Below, piece by piece: positions 1-10,236 of a stretch of 29,553 nucleotides of DNA. The stretch is from contig LRSR01010026.1 in NCBI GenBank assembly GCA_001579985.1, positions 1-29,553 on the forward strand, written 5' to 3'. This stretch comes from Hypsibius dujardini. Taxonomy: Eukaryota; Tardigrada; Eutardigrada; Parachela; Hypsibiidae. The notes beneath the pieces are model-generated. The model was given only the letters and a program-made list of their open reading frames with translations, ran no database searches and was not told the DNA's origin. Both the position numbers and the translations under genes were made by a program. Position 1 is the first letter of the stretch. Each line of letters opens with the position of its first letter.

Positions 1-31
<31 letters not shown>

Positions 32-54
32 GGACGGACAGACAAACAGTTAGT
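1..54. repeat. (GACA)n microsatellite at left edge
   Basis: The window opens inside a GACA/CTGT tetranucleotide array of about 54 bases with a few GACG/GACAAA variants. It probably lies in an intron of the minus-strand TRPM-like gene, because coding sequence ends shortly to its right. The full length is unknown because the array continues past the edge. Confidence 0.9.
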
Positions 55-70
55 CAGTCACTTCGGCAGA

Positions 71-3000
71 TCACATTGTCTCTTTACCATTCTTGTCTCG
101 CTGTCCAACATTTTCGTAGCCGAGACGAGTCGTCTCGTTGATTGACCCTGAATCCACCTTATCATGCTCGACCCAAGAGAAATCTTTCACAAAATTCTTG
201 GCCGGATACCGAATCCAAAAGTAAATCGGAAACACAAGGAGCGCGGAGACGACGAGCTTAAACTCTTCCGGGATACGCGAATTCCACGAATCTGTAATCT
301 CCAATCCACCTTCCCAGAGGCGGTTCAACCAAATTTGGCACGCCTCATGAGCCAGGAAATACCTTAAAAGAAAATGGCAGTTAAGTGAACCACAACTTGC
401 GCGTCGAGGAAGTGTACTCACTTGTTGCGTGATATGTAAGCCGCCTTGATGGGGGTGCGATCGTTGAAGTCCGGGAACTTCTGATTCAGCAGATCGAAGG
501 TCCGGGCATTCGATTCCTTATAGCTCATGTCGAGCACGTCAATGGCCATGGTGCTGAATTCGCGACCCTGTGCGCTGACCCGGTCCGCCACGGACGTATC
601 TGTGCTGCGGCTGTGCTGGGCTAGACCGCGAGCGAGCGCACTCACAAACAGCGCCATCGGAATGGGGTCTTCGCAGAACTTCCAGAGAGTTTTAGCCAGT
701 TGGAAGCGGCCCATCAGGACGGCCCACACCATCAACGCGTTCATTGCCTGCAAAAAGGCAAAAGTGTAAACTCGGTGGGAGCACAATTCGTAGACGTTGA
801 CAATATTGCTAAAGCACCCCCGCAGTTCAAATCCCACCTTCCGCTCAGCATCGTACTCGTCGGTCACGAAAATTCCGAGATAATTGGACGAGAGGTCGTG
901 CATGCTTAGGAAGTTACTGAATCCGGAAAGCTTCTCAATTATGCGGTTCAAATCTTTCGTTACGAAGGTCTCCTCGATGGTGTGCTCTAACACAATCACG
1001 ATGAAACGTCGTTATAGGGTAGTTCGACTGTAAACGGTTTGTCTACCGTACCGAAGTAACGACGCGGAACTTGGTGCCAGACAACGTTGACGAAGAAGTC
1101 GTTATCCTCAGCGTGCCGGAACAGGTTGAGCAGGCGACTGTGGCTGAGGAAGCGGTGCAGCGCAAAGTCTTCCTCCATGAAGCGCTCAACAAACTTTTCC
1201 CGGCCCTTCCACATGAGTGCTTTCTCGAATAGGTCGTTATCCACCTTTTAGTAAATCATTCCATTTTGAAGCTGTAAGAGATTCCCTGGTCTAGACGAAC
1301 GTCATACCTGGAATATCTGCTCCTCATCCCGACCGAGGATTTTCGAGTCCGCAATGCCCGGCTTGTTGAGCTTCATTGTGAGGAGAAAGTCTGACCGGAC
1401 CTGTTCCTTGAGGATATCTGCAATATATGTACAGAGCTACTGCATTCAAACAATAATCGAAAGTCGTCAAGCCCGTACTAGTAGCTCTGGATCGAGCAGC
1501 GAAAACAGCTGGGAGGAAATAGTTATCCAGGTCGACCAAGTCTTCGCTGGATTCAACAACGCTGATGAGTTCCTTCTCCTTTTGGCTCCCGAGAATGACG
1601 CAGTCAATAATTCGATTTCGCATGAGGGTGAGGTCTTCGTCCTTCTTGGAGCCAGGAAAGGAGCGGGCAACACGCTTTGAAACATCTCGTCTGATGATGT
1701 CCATCGCACTGCGGTTGTTTCCGCTAGATAAATTCAAACGCAGACGATCATGATTCATGAAGATGCATATGACTGAGAAGCTCTGGCGATGAGAAGGGTA
1801 TGAGGTGAAATCGGTAATTCGGTTCACTCCATTTGATCGATAAATCGCCTCACTCAGGGGTTTCTCTTTGATGGAAGATGCTTGATTGTTTGATTTTCCG
1901 TACCATATCCTAGAATACTATAGCACGTCTAAAAATCAAACAATCAAGCACCCGCCATGAAAGAGAAATCCATTAGTGAGCCGATTTATCGACCAAGTGG
2001 AGGGTGAGCTGAAATACAGATTTCACCTCATACTCTGAGTGGGGGGGGGGAACTGCGTACCGTTCTTTATGCTCCTCGTACGCGAAAGCCAGAATATCGG
2101 CCAGAAACCCAGTGCCCTTGATGACGAGAACCGGTACGTCACTCTGCCAACGAATGAAGTGAATATCATTTCAGGCTTATTTCCCTATTTCACATAACTA
2201 CTGTAGTAACTTCGAAAAAATATCTAATATTGAATACTTCAATACGAATAATTAAAGATAAATCATTTTAGACGCCGTTCTGAATTTCACACCTTGAGGT
2301 AGTCGTGAACCATATCCAGGGCCCGCATACCACCTTGAATAAGGACAGCGATCAGCGGCACTTGTTCATGGCAGACGGTTCCTTTCTGGTACGACACTTC
2401 GTCCACTCCTGAAATGCATGAATTTTGTAGCCGAATTGTGCGCCGTGGCGGTGGCTGGGATGCGACTGGCATCCTTAGTTGGGATGCGACTGGCATCCTT
2501 AGTTGGGATGCGACTGGCACCTGTATTCTGAACTTCGCGAACGAAAGTGGGATTTCTCCGCCGAGACACCTGGGCTGCTAGTTCGACAATAATCTGCGAC
2601 CGCATGGCAGTTGCCACTTCTTGTTTGGGCTCCTTGACAAAGATGAAGTGGGTGTGAGAAGGGTTGACGTCACATTTCTCCGGATGATCTTCCGCGGCGT
2701 CATTGTCGTGTCCGTCCGTCTCATCCTATATAATGTCGCATAAATAATCAACTCCTGCGGGCAGAGAAGGAGCAACTTGGTCAAGTCTTACGTCAGATCC
2801 TCTCAACAGGGACATAGGGACGACACCCATCAGCAGAATTGCATGGCGCCGCTTTTTTAGATACCCTGAAATCGTAAAGACAATTATTTTTACCAGCATT
2901 ATATTATTAAGTGGTCCTACGTCGATGAATTCCTGTACCACAACAATACCTCGCACATAAACTTCATATTCTCGCTTCGATTGCCGGAACTGCAGCTCGT

Positions 3001-3940
3001 TGCGAACGGCGTTCCCGATCAAGCGAGATATGCCGTAGTCCAGCCCGGAATCCAGAATCCACGTCTCCGTTGCATTGAGAAGCTAGAGATACACGGACGA
3101 CGACGAATCATTTACAGATCCATCAATCTCACCAGTATCGACGGTGCGGGTGTCGCGGGCACGTTCTCATTGCTGCCGTTTGACCTGATCTGCTCTAATT
3201 GCTAATACTAATATGAGATCACCGGTGTGATCATGTGTTTAGTCATTGTTTTTCAGTCCTCTTGTTCCGGGCTCTAATCCTGGGAACGCACATTCCGTTC
3301 TGTTCTTTGAGGAGCTCCGTTCCCCGCCGTACCAAAGGCCAAGCTTTCTCTCGTGTCCACATGCAAATTTTTAGTCTCTCTTCTTCTTCACGGCTACTGA
3401 AAGAGTCCCTTTTTCTTCCTGTCTTCCATTAAACTCTCCATCCAACATGCCTCGCGCGTGGCTTAATACTAGATTTTTATAAGCCGCCGTATCGACGGTG
3501 CGGGTTCACCTTGATAATGCCTTTCTGAAGGGCTGCCCGATGATCTTCATTCTTCCAAGCAGTGAATGAGCGAGTCCCGCTGACGAATGCTACAATAATG
3601 TCCGGGGAAGAGAGGGCCCATTGTTCGAGAATCCTTGTGACGGTCCGTGAGACGGCAGCGGGGTCGTCAATTACGACCGAAGGCTTCCGCTATACAGAAG
3701 AGCAACAAGGAACAATATCAATGTCATAATATCGAAACCCTCATTTTGCAAGAGATATGTAAAAGTGACTAATATGTGTATGAGTCACTAAGGCATACTT
3801 GGAGAGATTCGTCGAACAGAAGAGGGTGTGACCTTGGAGATTTGGCGGTGTGCTGGAATCCATTTAGTTCTTCATCCAACAGAGATTCCCTTTCCATTTC
3901 CCGAGGTGCCGAATTATTTAGCTGTTCCAGTTCTACTGAA
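71..3940 (-). CDS. TRPM-type cation channel, N-terminal half (partial, 3' end off window)
   Basis: Minus-strand exons with matching phases: 3940-3799 (tentative), 3689-3510, 3082-2950, 2865-2792, 2725-2521, 2408-2293, 2143-2061, 1723-1479, 1417-1308, 1244-1052, 986-838, 747-422, and 362 to about 158 (or reading on to 71). The joined product has the order of the cytosolic melastatin homology region. A KGIIK-LLNATETWIL-GLDYGIS block matches the TRPM 'GLIKAA..TGAWI.TGG.NTGV' segment. VPLIAVLIQGG and VPVLVIKGTGFLADILAFAYEE match the 'VPLVCLVVEGG' and 'PVVVCDGSGRASDILAF' segments. MHRFLT-like HRFLSHSRLLNLF is present, then ALMVWAVLMGRFQLAKTLW, GREFSTMAIDVLDMSYKE and HEACQIWLNRLWEGGL. A hydrophobic stretch (LVVSALLVFPIYFWI) follows, at or before S1. 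TRPM channels pass Ca2+/Mg2+ or monovalent cations in animal membranes. The pore, TRP helix and any C-terminal enzyme domain lie off the left edge, so the subtype is unknown. The true first exon is uncertain. Confidence 0.85.
748..837 (-). other. 90-bp in-frame, stop-free intron in the TRPM-like gene
   Basis: On the minus strand, AAG|GTGGGA to TTTTTGCAG|GCA bounds 90 bases with no in-frame stop, so the frame is open with or without splicing. Removing it joins EYDAERK directly to AMNALMVWAVLM, which aligns without a gap to the conserved TRPM 'DPYNELLVWAVLM' block. That favours a real intron. Retaining it would add 30 residues. Confidence 0.7.
1798..2033. mobile_element. Foldback (MITE-like) element in a TRPM intron
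   Basis: Two long inverted arms, about 1798-1897 and 1932-2033, pair with roughly 75-80% identity by eye around a 34-base loop. Shared segments include GTATGAGGTGAAATC, CGATAAATCG, TTTCTCTTT and GCTTGATTGTTTGATTTT. The element makes up most of the 337-bp intron between the exons at 2143-2061 and 1723-1479. There is no coding capacity. I could not assign a target-site duplication, so transposition is inferred from the hairpin form. Confidence 0.7.
2456..2522. repeat. 24-bp tandem repeat (about 2.7 copies) in a TRPM intron
   Basis: The unit GGATGCGACTGGCATCCTTA (the first 20 of 24 bases) repeats nearly exactly. On the minus strand it sits just inside the 5' end of the intron after the exon ending at 2521, whose donor is ACAG|GTGCCA. 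Read through, it would encode an ASRIPTKD repeat, but the frame would then miss the next exon. Confidence 0.8.
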
Positions 3941-5033
3941 CTAAAAAAAGCCACCGTATACACCGATTCGTCTCATATGCTATCAGCTGTCTCCGGAGAA
4001 AAAAACTCAATCCATTAATCAACGATCATAAATTTCAGGGACGATTAATTAATTGATTGATTGATTGGTTCCGGGAGAGATTAGAGCTTAGAGTTTAAAG
4101 ACAGATAGATTAGCAGGAAAAATTTTCGAGTTCCCGTTATAGAAAGCCATCGGAACGACCTGCTCCGGAATATTATTATTGTGGCAAAAGTGCAGACGAT
4201 GCTCAGTTTCGTCTAGCGGAACACGGAAGAAAGAAGCAATAAACCCTGACTTCTTACGTCAAAGCAAGAAGCGCCCTCCAAACCCTGCGATAGATCGATT
4301 GATTGCCTCATATGGACCCTCATGATAAAAAATTCTGGGAAAACAAATTACTACCGGGCATATTGCTGCTATTCCTGTACAGAAAATGCAAATCAAACGC
4401 CCAGCAAGTGCAAGTACAGTATAATGAGTATATTAATTTTTAATGAACTTTTCGATGGCAAGAACAACTGTCGAGAACAGAAGACCAGCGCACAGCGCCG
4501 CACACTTATTAATCAACGCATTGCATCAGGAAATCAAGCAATCAGCGCACCGAGACTCACTTTAAACCTGTCCTCATGTTCTTGTGTCCGGTTTCCAATC
4601 CAAAAAAAACTTCAACTGCCCAGCGATTTGGACGCACACGAACGCGATTACGCTGCCAAATTTGCTGAGATGTCCATAAAAATGCAACTGCGTTTCCGTC
4701 CGATCCATGAAAATGAAAGGAGAAAGATAAGTCACGGACTAGCACGTAATAAAATGCAGGCACTAGTACTGTACATTGAACTGTTTACTGTAACAGTCAA
4801 TTTTGCCAACATTTCTAAAAGGGAGACATAAATCGGAGCATCCTGTCGCGGCCTCTCGTGTACCGCTCTTACGGACTGTTTTGGTTAAGATCAGCTGATC
4901 AGCTGTTGCAAGTCAATTAGTACGAGTAGTTTCTGGCTTTCTGCGGCATTTTAGTTTAATTACTTCAATGTTTTTTATCCCTCCTCGAACTGTCCAGCTA
5001 ATTTGTGCAAAATTTCGAGCAATTTCCATTTGC
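3941..5033. other. Intergenic / upstream region between TRPM and AASDHPPT
   Basis: This separates the minus-strand TRPM-like gene from the plus-strand AASDHPPT, so it probably holds both promoters and perhaps a first TRPM exon that I cannot place. It contains short TGAT repeats near 4048-4068 and a GATCAGCTGATCAGCTG palindrome near 4890. A 169-codon plus-strand frame at 4322-4831 has no family signature and no supporting splice context, so I do not call it a gene. Confidence 0.5.
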
Positions 5034-6408
5034 ATGAGCAGCAGCAGCGTCGGCGCGGCAGAATGGTCCAGAAGTGCGAGATTTGCGCTTAATTTCACAC
5101 ACTGGAATCCATCTGCCGAGGAATGGAGCGAATGCTGTTCTCGCGTCGAGCTGGAAGAGATTGCGAGAATTCAGCGCTTCGTTTACAAGAAAGATGCGAA
5201 AGCTGCGCTGGCGGGTCGCCTCATTTTGCGGCACTTCTTGACGGATGTAAGTCTACCGGAAAAAAGTCGTTTACAGCACTGCACAATCAATGAATCAATT
5301 GCATGTATTCTGATGAATTATATTGTCCTCAACTCATCAATCAATTCATCGGTCTACATGTTCGGGAAAAAGGTGTCGTTAACAGCACGGCGCAATCAAT
5401 CAATCAATTGCGTGTATTGTGATGAATTATGTTGTCCGCAACTCATCAATCAATTCATCGGTCTACATGTTCGGAGTTCGGGATCGATCGTGGCTCTCAG
5501 CCAATCCACCATTGTTAGGTATCCGTGATGTAATTCACTTTTTCCTTCTTGTTCCATTCAGGTTTTGCAAGTAAAGAATTCGTCGCTTGTGTTTGGGCGA
5601 GGCGAAAAAGGCAAACCATTCCTTCAGAGTCCGCCACAAAGCGAGCATGTTTGGGATTTCAATTTGTCGCACAGCGGAGATTTCGTCGTTTTGGGAGCGG
5701 AACAAGATGCGTTGATTGGAATTGACATCATGAAAACGGACTTTCCCAGAGGCAAAAACCTGGCGGACTACTTCAAGTTAATGAGCTCTCAGTTTTCATC
5801 CAGGGTACGTCCTATTTCGAAATGGCTTAATTTTATATAAAAAACTTTTTATTTAAATAACTTTGCCATTGGATTAAAACTTATTTAATATTTTACTTAA
5901 ATTCAAACACGTTATTTAACACCACTACGGCTGACCATTTGGCTGACTGGTCTGACATCATCGTTCACTCGCTCGATTCTTATTCCAGGAATGGGACCTG
6001 ATTCGTGCCCCTGCAAACGACACGGACAAACTAAGGAATTTCTACCGGCTCTGGTGTTTGAAAGAAAGCTATGTCAAGGCGCTCGGGGTGGGAATCGGCT
6101 ATAACGTCTCGCGACTGGACTTCGATCTGCCGGATAAAACGCTTGTGTCGCCGGAAGGCCGCCGTCACATTTCCCTTTCGATTGAAAGCACGATTCAGCC
6201 GGATTGGAGCTTCACAGAATTCGTAGTGGACGAGCATCATGTGGGGGCAGTGGCTGTTCAGGCTCAGGCGCAACTTACGCAGCGTGAAAGGACACCGGAA
6301 ATGGTTTTCCTTACGATGGATGAGATTGTGGCGAAGCTGGAACCGCTTGCAGAATCCGATCCGGAGCTTGGGGCTCGGTTTTGCTCTAAACTTGAGAGAC
6401 CATCCTGA
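5034..6408 (+). CDS. AASDHPPT: L-aminoadipate-semialdehyde dehydrogenase phosphopantetheinyl transferase (AASDHPPT)
   Basis: This Sfp-type 4'-phosphopantetheinyl transferase moves the phosphopantetheine arm of CoA onto a serine of carrier proteins such as fatty acid synthase, mitochondrial ACP and AASDH. It has three exons, 5034-5246, 5562-5804 and 5989-6408, all joined in phase 0, giving 291 aa (human about 309). The first exon carries KDAKAALAGRLILR, close to the human RDAKAAMAGRL. NLSHSGD is present. GIDIMKT places the Mg-binding Asp at residue 126, and W-x-x-KES places the conserved Lys/Glu at 177-178. VDEHHVGAVAV matches the C-terminal lobe. An in-frame upstream ATG at 4968 would add 22 residues. 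I chose 5034 because SVGAAEWSRSARFA already matches the family N-terminus. The catalytic residues look intact. Confidence 0.93.
5262..5477. repeat. Diverged 110-bp tandem duplication in AASDHPPT intron 1
   Basis: About 5262-5367 is repeated at about 5372-5477. Shared blocks include CAACTCATCAATCAATTCAT and CGGTCTACATGTTCGG, with scattered substitutions elsewhere (CATGTATTC/CGTGTATTG). Both copies lie between the donor at 5247 and the acceptor ending at 5561. Confidence 0.88.
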
Positions 6409-6808
6409 AGTTCGGAACGCTCCGGATCAGCGTGGCCGGACCGCTGAGCTGAAATTCGGACATTATAAATGGAACTAGCATTTAATTCCGTACTTATTTT
6501 CTACGTTTTAACTATTTTAATATATCCTTACTCCCTTCATTCCTCGACGATTTTGTTTATAAAAAATACTCAGTTGAACTTTGTTCTAGTTTACGCAACA
6601 GCAAGAGACTCGTACCTTTCGCATCGGCTCCCAACGTGCCACCCCTCATTCCGAGTAATTAGAATGGTCAGTGTGAAGCAGCATCATTGTTTGGACAAAC
6701 TTCGCATTGTTAAGCACTCCATTTTTTCGGCTCAGAGACCGAGGCAAACAAATACTCAGACAGACCGGCAGACAGGCGGACGAACGAACGTGGCGACAGA
6801 CAGACAGA

Positions 6809-6845
<37 letters not shown>

Positions 6846-7071
6846 AAGACAGACAGACAAGCCCTTGAGGATTTTATCGGAATGTTCTGCATTCTGTGCT
6901 AATCTGTTCATACATTTAAGATTCCTGTTCCTCATGTGAATGCGAGTGGTTCTTTAGTCATACAGTTGCTCGCTGTTTTACTTCTTGGGCTTTTTGCTTA
7001 CTCATCCCATTTCCTGGTCTTTCCGCTTCCCGAAGCTTATTTTCATCCCTAAAACTTTGTATCTGCTCAAA
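6409..7071. other. Intergenic spacer, AASDHPPT 3' side to first paraoxonase-like gene
   Basis: This holds the 3' flank of AASDHPPT and the upstream region of the first paraoxonase-like gene. I see no exon, only a GACA array. Reading frames across the array are Asp/Arg/Gln/Thr or Ser/Val/Cys/Leu artefacts of the repeat. Confidence 0.6.
6796..6861. repeat. (GACA)n microsatellite
   Basis: This is an almost pure GACA array with single AGAG and GAAA interruptions, between AASDHPPT and the first paraoxonase-like gene. Confidence 0.95.
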
Positions 7072-9752
7072 ATGGGTTTCTTCCTGCGATTTTTCTTCTA
7101 CGGAATTTTCGTTGCGGCGGCTGGGCTTTTTGCTTCGCGACTAATGTAGGTACCGGGTTGCCGGTAGGTAGCAGGAAGATCCCATTGGAACCTGCAACCT
7201 GGGAAAAAAATGTGAAAACATCCTCCAGGCATGCACAGTATTTGTAGACGTGGCAACAACTCTCAACCGTCCCTCATTTTATGGGTTGCAGAGAATTTTT
7301 GGACGTCAACAAGGTGATTCACACGAATGTTCCGGGACCATGTAAATTCGTCAAGGGAGTTGGTAGGTTTTCTCCGGTTCTCATCGAAATACAGCCCTGA
7401 TTTCTCGATTGATTGTTGAATTGATTGGCTTAACGGTCCGTACTGGCAGATTGCCTGCATTTTTGAATGATCTCTCGATTGATTGATTTGTTTTCGAAAT
7501 ACACATTCGATTGGTTGAATATTTGGTCCATTCATTGATTTGTCCCTTACTCAATTGGTTGTTTCAAAGTTGGTTTTCATGGGTGTTATTTTTCAATTTC
7601 AATTAGAACACGGTGCGGAGGACATTGCGGTGCTCCCTTCAGGTGTAGCCATCCTTTCTACGGTATGGTTTCGTCGCGTATGACGGAAGGGTTCTGGAAT
7701 GGGCCACCGGGCGGCAGGGGGCGCTCTGTCACAAATTTATAGAAAACAGATTAGTCACTGCGTAGTCGGCGCCCTCTATAGTGAGCTTTTTCTAACCGTC
7801 TAATTATTTCGTTTTTTAAACATGTTCTCACAACTTTTCTTCATATCTGATACGCGTTCCACCGGGGTTATCGATTATTCTCTGTCGTTTAAGATCTTGG
7901 TGTCACCTAAAACCTGTCTGGAAGTTGTCATTCCAGGGTGGCCCATTCCAGGGTGGCCCATTCCAGGGGTGGCCCATTCCAGGGGTGGCTCATTCCAGGG
8001 TGGCGCATTTCAGGGTGGCCTATTCCAGGGTGGCCTATTCCAGTGCATTCCAGGGTGGCCCATTCCAGGGTGGCCCATTCCAGGGTGGCCCATTCCAGGG
8101 TGGCCCATTCCAGGGTGGCCCATTCCAGGGTGGCCCATTCCAGGGTACGGGAAAGTCAAGTGGCCCATTCCAGGACCCTTCCCTCATACCCTGCCCAACC
8201 GTCATGCCTGCTGGAATTGAATCGGCGCTTACTAAAACTGATTCATCGATTACAGGGCCGAACACGTACCGGATCACAGGGAAACCCGGCATTGATGACG
8301 TTTGACTTCTCCACCCCGCAGGAGGCGGCGAAGCTGCTCAAACTGACTGGTTTCAAGGTACGCAACGATTCAGCGCTTCTTGATAGACAGTCTCCAAACC
8401 AATCTCAGAATCTGTCACGAATCGCTTTTGATGTTGGATCACTCATCACAACTGGATCAAGTTGACCGCTTCATTGAAGTACTTAATAAACAGGTCATAA
8501 TGCCACGATTATGTTCCACTGTTTTACAGGGCGCATTGAATCCGCACGGCATCAGCGTCTACACGGAATCCGGTAAGTGATTTGGTATTCAAAATAAACT
8601 GCCATCAAATGGGATCAATTGGCCACTGACTTGACGCTCTGTGATTCTCTCCCCCCCCCCACCCTCGTTTCTCATCACAGGCCAGACCTACGTTTACGTG
8701 GTGAACCATGCACCCAACACGCAGTCACCGCCGTCGGACACCATTGAGCGGTTTTTACTGAATGCCGACAGGCAGGGCCTTACTTGGGAGAAGTCGTTCC
8801 GTGACTCTGAATTCCTCGGGTAGGAAGTCCTGGGCATCGAATTACAAAAACTGATTCTCTAGTTCCTCACTTAATTTTAGGCTGAACGATCTGGTCGTGG
8901 TTGGCAAGGACAAATTCTACACCACAAACTCGTTCACCATGCAGAGTAAACTTCTGCGGGAACTGGAGATGATCTTCTTTATGGTGCCGCTGCAGAACGT
9001 CGTTTATTTCGGTATGACTTCTGCTTTTTGGATTTGCCTTCATCACGCGGGATCGGCGTCTGTGGTGCCACTCACCACAGACGCTCAAACTAACCGCTTG
9101 CCTTTGCAGATGGGAAGCAGGGAACGGTTGTGTTGAATGGTCGTTACGGATCCAATGGAATTAACGTTTCACCTGACAAGAAGTAAGCTTCCCAACATGC
9201 CAGCCATCATTCAAACTCAAGTGCCAAAAACGGTGCATTACTATATCGAAACGTCTGCGCTTGGGTTCAAGGTTTCTGTACCTGTCTGAATTGACAAAGA
9301 AACGCATCAGCTCCTTCCGGATCGTCTCGCCCCTCAAGTTGGAACCCATTGACACAAAGTATCTCGGCTCGCTGCCGAACAGCGTGGATGTCGATCCCGA
9401 GACTGGTGATCTGTGGGTCGGTGCCTTCCCTTCCGGTCTCGCGGGATACGCTAACTGGTTGGGGTTTGCCACCAAGATTCCCAGTCAGGTGCGATTGCAG
9501 AAGCATTCCATACTACTTCTCCTCTTGATGAATGTTCATCTGTAAATCGCTGTTTTGTTCTCACAGGCTCTCCGCGTTGGTCTCAAGGATGGCAAGTTCG
9601 CGGGATCGGCGGAAATCTATTCCGACGATGGATCTGTGCTGAGTGGGGCCTCCGTAGTGGTGCCTTATAAGCGAGCGATTTTGTTGGGAACGACGGACAA
9701 TAAGCTTTTGCATTGCCAACTGCTGAGCTTTAACGCCGCGTTGAAACTCTGA
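7072..9752 (+). CDS. Paraoxonase / MEC-6-like protein, copy 1 (altered calcium-site residues)
   Basis: Ten exons: 7072-7145, 7292-7362, 7607-7662, 8256-8357, 8530-8572, 8681-8819, 8881-9011, 9110-9182, 9272-9488 and 9567-9752. All phases agree and the product is 363 aa (human PON1 355). The N-terminus (MGFFLRFFFYGIFVAAAGLF) is a signal anchor, as in PONs and nematode MEC-6. Paraoxonases are six-bladed, calcium-dependent lactonases/arylesterases. Retained features: Cys42 with the C-terminal Cys (LLHCQL), the GAED calcium ligands at 53-54, NPHGIS (His107, human His115), VVNH (His125, human His134), LND (164-165) and the SNGINVSPD Asn221. Changed features: the human Asp269-Asn270 calcium pair aligns to Asn-Ser (SLPNSVDVDPE), and human CysHis284-285 to Ala-Phe. 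A chaperone role like MEC-6, or altered catalysis, is therefore possible. Confidence 0.92.
7928..8174. repeat. 15-bp minisatellite (about 16 copies) in copy-1 intron 3
   Basis: The unit is CATTCCAGGGTGGCC, with 15- and 16-base variants, one short unit near 8037-8046 and a diverged last unit. Seven uniform units sit at about 8047-8151. The array lies inside the 593-bp intron between the exons ending at 7662 and starting at 8256. Because 15 is a multiple of 3 and no unit contains a stop, all three forward frames stay open (GGPFQ-type repeats). This is not evidence of coding. Every unit contains TTCCAG|GG, which resembles a 3' splice site. Confidence 0.95.
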
Positions 9753-10236
9753 CACTCGAGTGAACCTTTTTTAGGTTGATATCTTTTCTAAGACTTTGTG
9801 ATGAGCAAAATGGTCTTCAACCGTGTTTCAAGATTTAGTTAAATCTTATTACTCATGTAAAATGCACTCGATGTGCCTCTGGTTGTTGCTTCGTGCCTAG
9901 GGCGTTGCCATTGAGTTGATTGGCTCTCTACAGTGACTGTATCTGCTGTGCCCTCGACGCTCGAGGCTTTTTGTAATCAGCTGTTTCATCGCATTTACTA
10001 CTTCCTACTATCTCGTCTTCTACTACCGAGTGCAGTAGTATCAACTGTGGGATCAACTGTGGATGTGGATCTACTGTGAGACACAGACACACGCACCGGG
10101 ACATGAGCAAAATGCATTGCTGATACTCGGATGCGGAAAACTGTCGGTATATTTCGCGCTAGATTTAAATTAATATCAATATTACCGGGTGCTTTTCAAG
10201 TTTGCGCTAAACGTTTCTAACAACTTGCAAAGGAAA
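9753..10236 (+). other. Spacer between tandem paraoxonase-like genes
   Basis: These 484 bases separate the stop codon of copy 1 from the start of copy 2. The stretch should hold the 3' end of copy 1 and the promoter of copy 2. I see no exon and no clear AATAAA signal. Confidence 0.5.

Noticed and set aside
985-1007. Very short 23-bp intron in the TRPM-like gene
   Set aside because: A GT-AG pair exists, but a 65-bp intron (1051-987) with donor G|GTACGG restores the same frame and fits the other intron sizes.
4156-4215. Minus-strand exon candidate encoding HRLHFCHNNNIPEQ
   Set aside because: It has an AG acceptor but no good donor before the stop, and no similarity to TRPM N-termini that I can recognise.
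4322-4831. 169-codon plus-strand open frame
   Set aside because: No recognisable domain, low-complexity-free but random-looking composition, and no splice partner in phase. It lies in the presumed divergent promoter region.
7822-8465. Overlapping plus-strand frames with GGPFQ, WPIPG and HSRVA repeats
   Set aside because: The 15-bp minisatellite keeps all three frames open. It lies between two in-phase paraoxonase exons, so it is intronic.
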